From assembly GCA_965369815.1 (NCBI GenBank), contig CBDUQS010000034.1, forward strand, positions 1 to 13,545: DNA of 13,545 bases, in the 5' to 3' direction. This document shows, one piece after another, positions 13,012 through 13,545 of the stretch. Below the pieces are notes generated by a model. It saw only the letters and a list, made by a program, of their open reading frames with translations. It did no database searches and had not been told where the DNA came from. Within the stretch, counting starts at the first letter, position 1; each line of letters begins with the position of its first letter. A program made the position numbers and the translations under genes. Source of the stretch: DAOWGG01 sp965369815. GTDB taxonomy: Bacteria > Patescibacteriota > Gracilibacteria > UM-FILTER-43-11.

Positions 13012-13308
13012 TTAAAGATTTAATTCGAATAATTGCGATCCTCCCGATCTATTTCCTTCAATAAAAAGGAGTGAATTTCCAGTAACGAAATAAAGATAAA
13101 TCAAAATTGAAAAAACAATCCACAAAATGTAACTCAAAATATAAAAAATAACGACATGCCGTATTTTTACAAAACCAAAAGGCAATGTTTCACGTGATTC
13201 TTTCAAGTTATACTCCATAACACGCTTGTTTACTCGTCGAAGTGTTTCCACAAAATAAACTAAGGCAATCAGTTGAACAAGAATGAAGAGTATAAGCTCT
13301 AAAGACAT
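13012..13308 (-). CDS. Small two-helix membrane protein
   Basis: 98 residues with two transmembrane segments (about 2-20 and 52-75) joined by a positively charged loop (23-50), which by the positive-inside rule should be cytoplasmic, so both ends would face out. The C-terminal 20 residues are polar. No known family recognised. The ATG has no Shine-Dalgarno site, like the other leftward genes; a TATAAT box lies 28 bases upstream. It sits 51 bases upstream of guaA on the same strand, but guaA appears to have its own promoter. Confidence 0.7.
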   Translation of the reverse strand: MSLELILFILVQLIALVYFVETLRRVNKRVMEYNLKESRETLPFGFVKIRHVVIFYILSYILWIVFSILIYLYFVTGNSLLFIEGNRSGGSQLFELNL

Positions 13309-13336
13309 GATTCTTGGTTATTAAATAGGTAGTGCA

Positions 13337-13342
13337 ATTATA
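13337..13342 (-). promoter_or_regulatory. -10 box upstream of the small membrane protein gene
   Basis: A perfect TATAAT on the minus strand, 28 bases before the ATG. No good -35 box is seen at 17 bases, so the promoter is only partly supported. Confidence 0.4.
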
Positions 13343-13459
13343 CTAAAAAAACACACAACAGGACAGTAAAGAAGATAAGACACAACCAAGGCTCGATAGT
13401 AGTCAGCCACCACTAAGCTATTTAAATGCACAACAAAAATTTTGAAGGAAACGCGGGGT

Positions 13460-13532
13460 CCAGGGGCAGAGCGAACGTGGAAAATGATGGTTAAATGTAC
13501 AACGATGCTTACACGTTTCGCGGAGCCCTTGG
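13460..13532. other. Long GC-rich hairpin near the right edge
   Basis: CCAGGGGC (13460-13467) pairs with GCCCTTGG (13525-13532, one G-U). After a symmetric AGA/GGA internal loop, GCGAACGTG (13471-13479) pairs with CACGTTTCGC (13512-13521, one bulged T). The loop is 32 bases. GCCACC (13406-13411) and GGTGGC (13531-13536) could close it further. TTTTT follows at 13537-13541 on the plus strand, so it may be a terminator or the end of a structured RNA. Confidence 0.5.
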
Positions 13533-13545
13533 TGGCTTTTTGCTT
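13495..13545 (+). CDS. Possible start of an ORF cut by the window edge
   Basis: From ATG 13495 the frame reads MYNDAYTFRGALGGFLL and stays open to the edge; the last residues look like the start of a hydrophobic segment. A 22-codon ORF in the same frame (13426-13494) ends in TAA directly before this ATG. No good Shine-Dalgarno site is present, and the overlapping frame from ATG 13484 is also open. The hairpin at 13460-13532 overlaps it, so coding status is uncertain. Confidence 0.25.
   Translation, partial: MYNDAYTFRGALGGFLL

Noticed and set aside
1..13545. CRISPR arrays, tRNA or rRNA genes
   Set aside because: No regularly spaced direct repeats, cloverleaf-like sequence with a CCA end, or rRNA core sequence was seen on either strand.

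Overview
The window most resembles a piece of a Patescibacteria/CPR-type genome (inference). It uses the standard code: TAA, TAG and TGA all end genes. Most genes are AT-rich and lack Shine-Dalgarno sites. It carries an ECF sigma factor with a FecR/DUF5667-type membrane partner and short dispersed palindromic repeats. Nothing seen fixes the lineage; guaA is the only gene with a clear housekeeping identity.

Bases 1-8200 read rightward. Three AT-rich genes of unknown function (16-2691, 5115-6368, 6438-7223) encode large, charged, cysteine-free proteins and look like one gene group. Between and after them sit three compact GC-rich transcription units (about 3061-4221, 4242-5087 and 7255-8176). 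Each holds a single ORF with a strong AAGGAG site: two multi-pass membrane proteins with a C-terminal zinc ribbon and a basic tail ending RRNF, and one secreted or membrane-anchored Lys/Ala-rich protein. Units 1 and 2 also have matching promoters.

The three units share an RNA-level (or single-stranded-DNA-level) plan. A stem-loop stack lies in the leader. The 3' strand of its outer stem overlaps a segment complementary to a sequence at or just after the stop codon (17 nt with one mismatch, 13 nt perfect, 10 nt perfect). Another hairpin ends 8-10 nt before the Shine-Dalgarno site. A very stable GC-rich hairpin without a U-run follows the gene. The paired sequences differ between units while the pairing is kept. 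I do not recognise this as a named RNA family or mobile element; it is the best candidate here for an undescribed system.

Bases 8245-13308 read leftward: a FecR/DUF5667 membrane protein (probable anti-sigma factor), its ECF sigma factor, guaA of the long, eukaryote-like form, and a small two-helix membrane protein. A palindromic repeat lies between guaA and the sigma gene, with a half copy near 2966. The right edge turns GC-rich again and holds a long hairpin and a possible truncated ORF.
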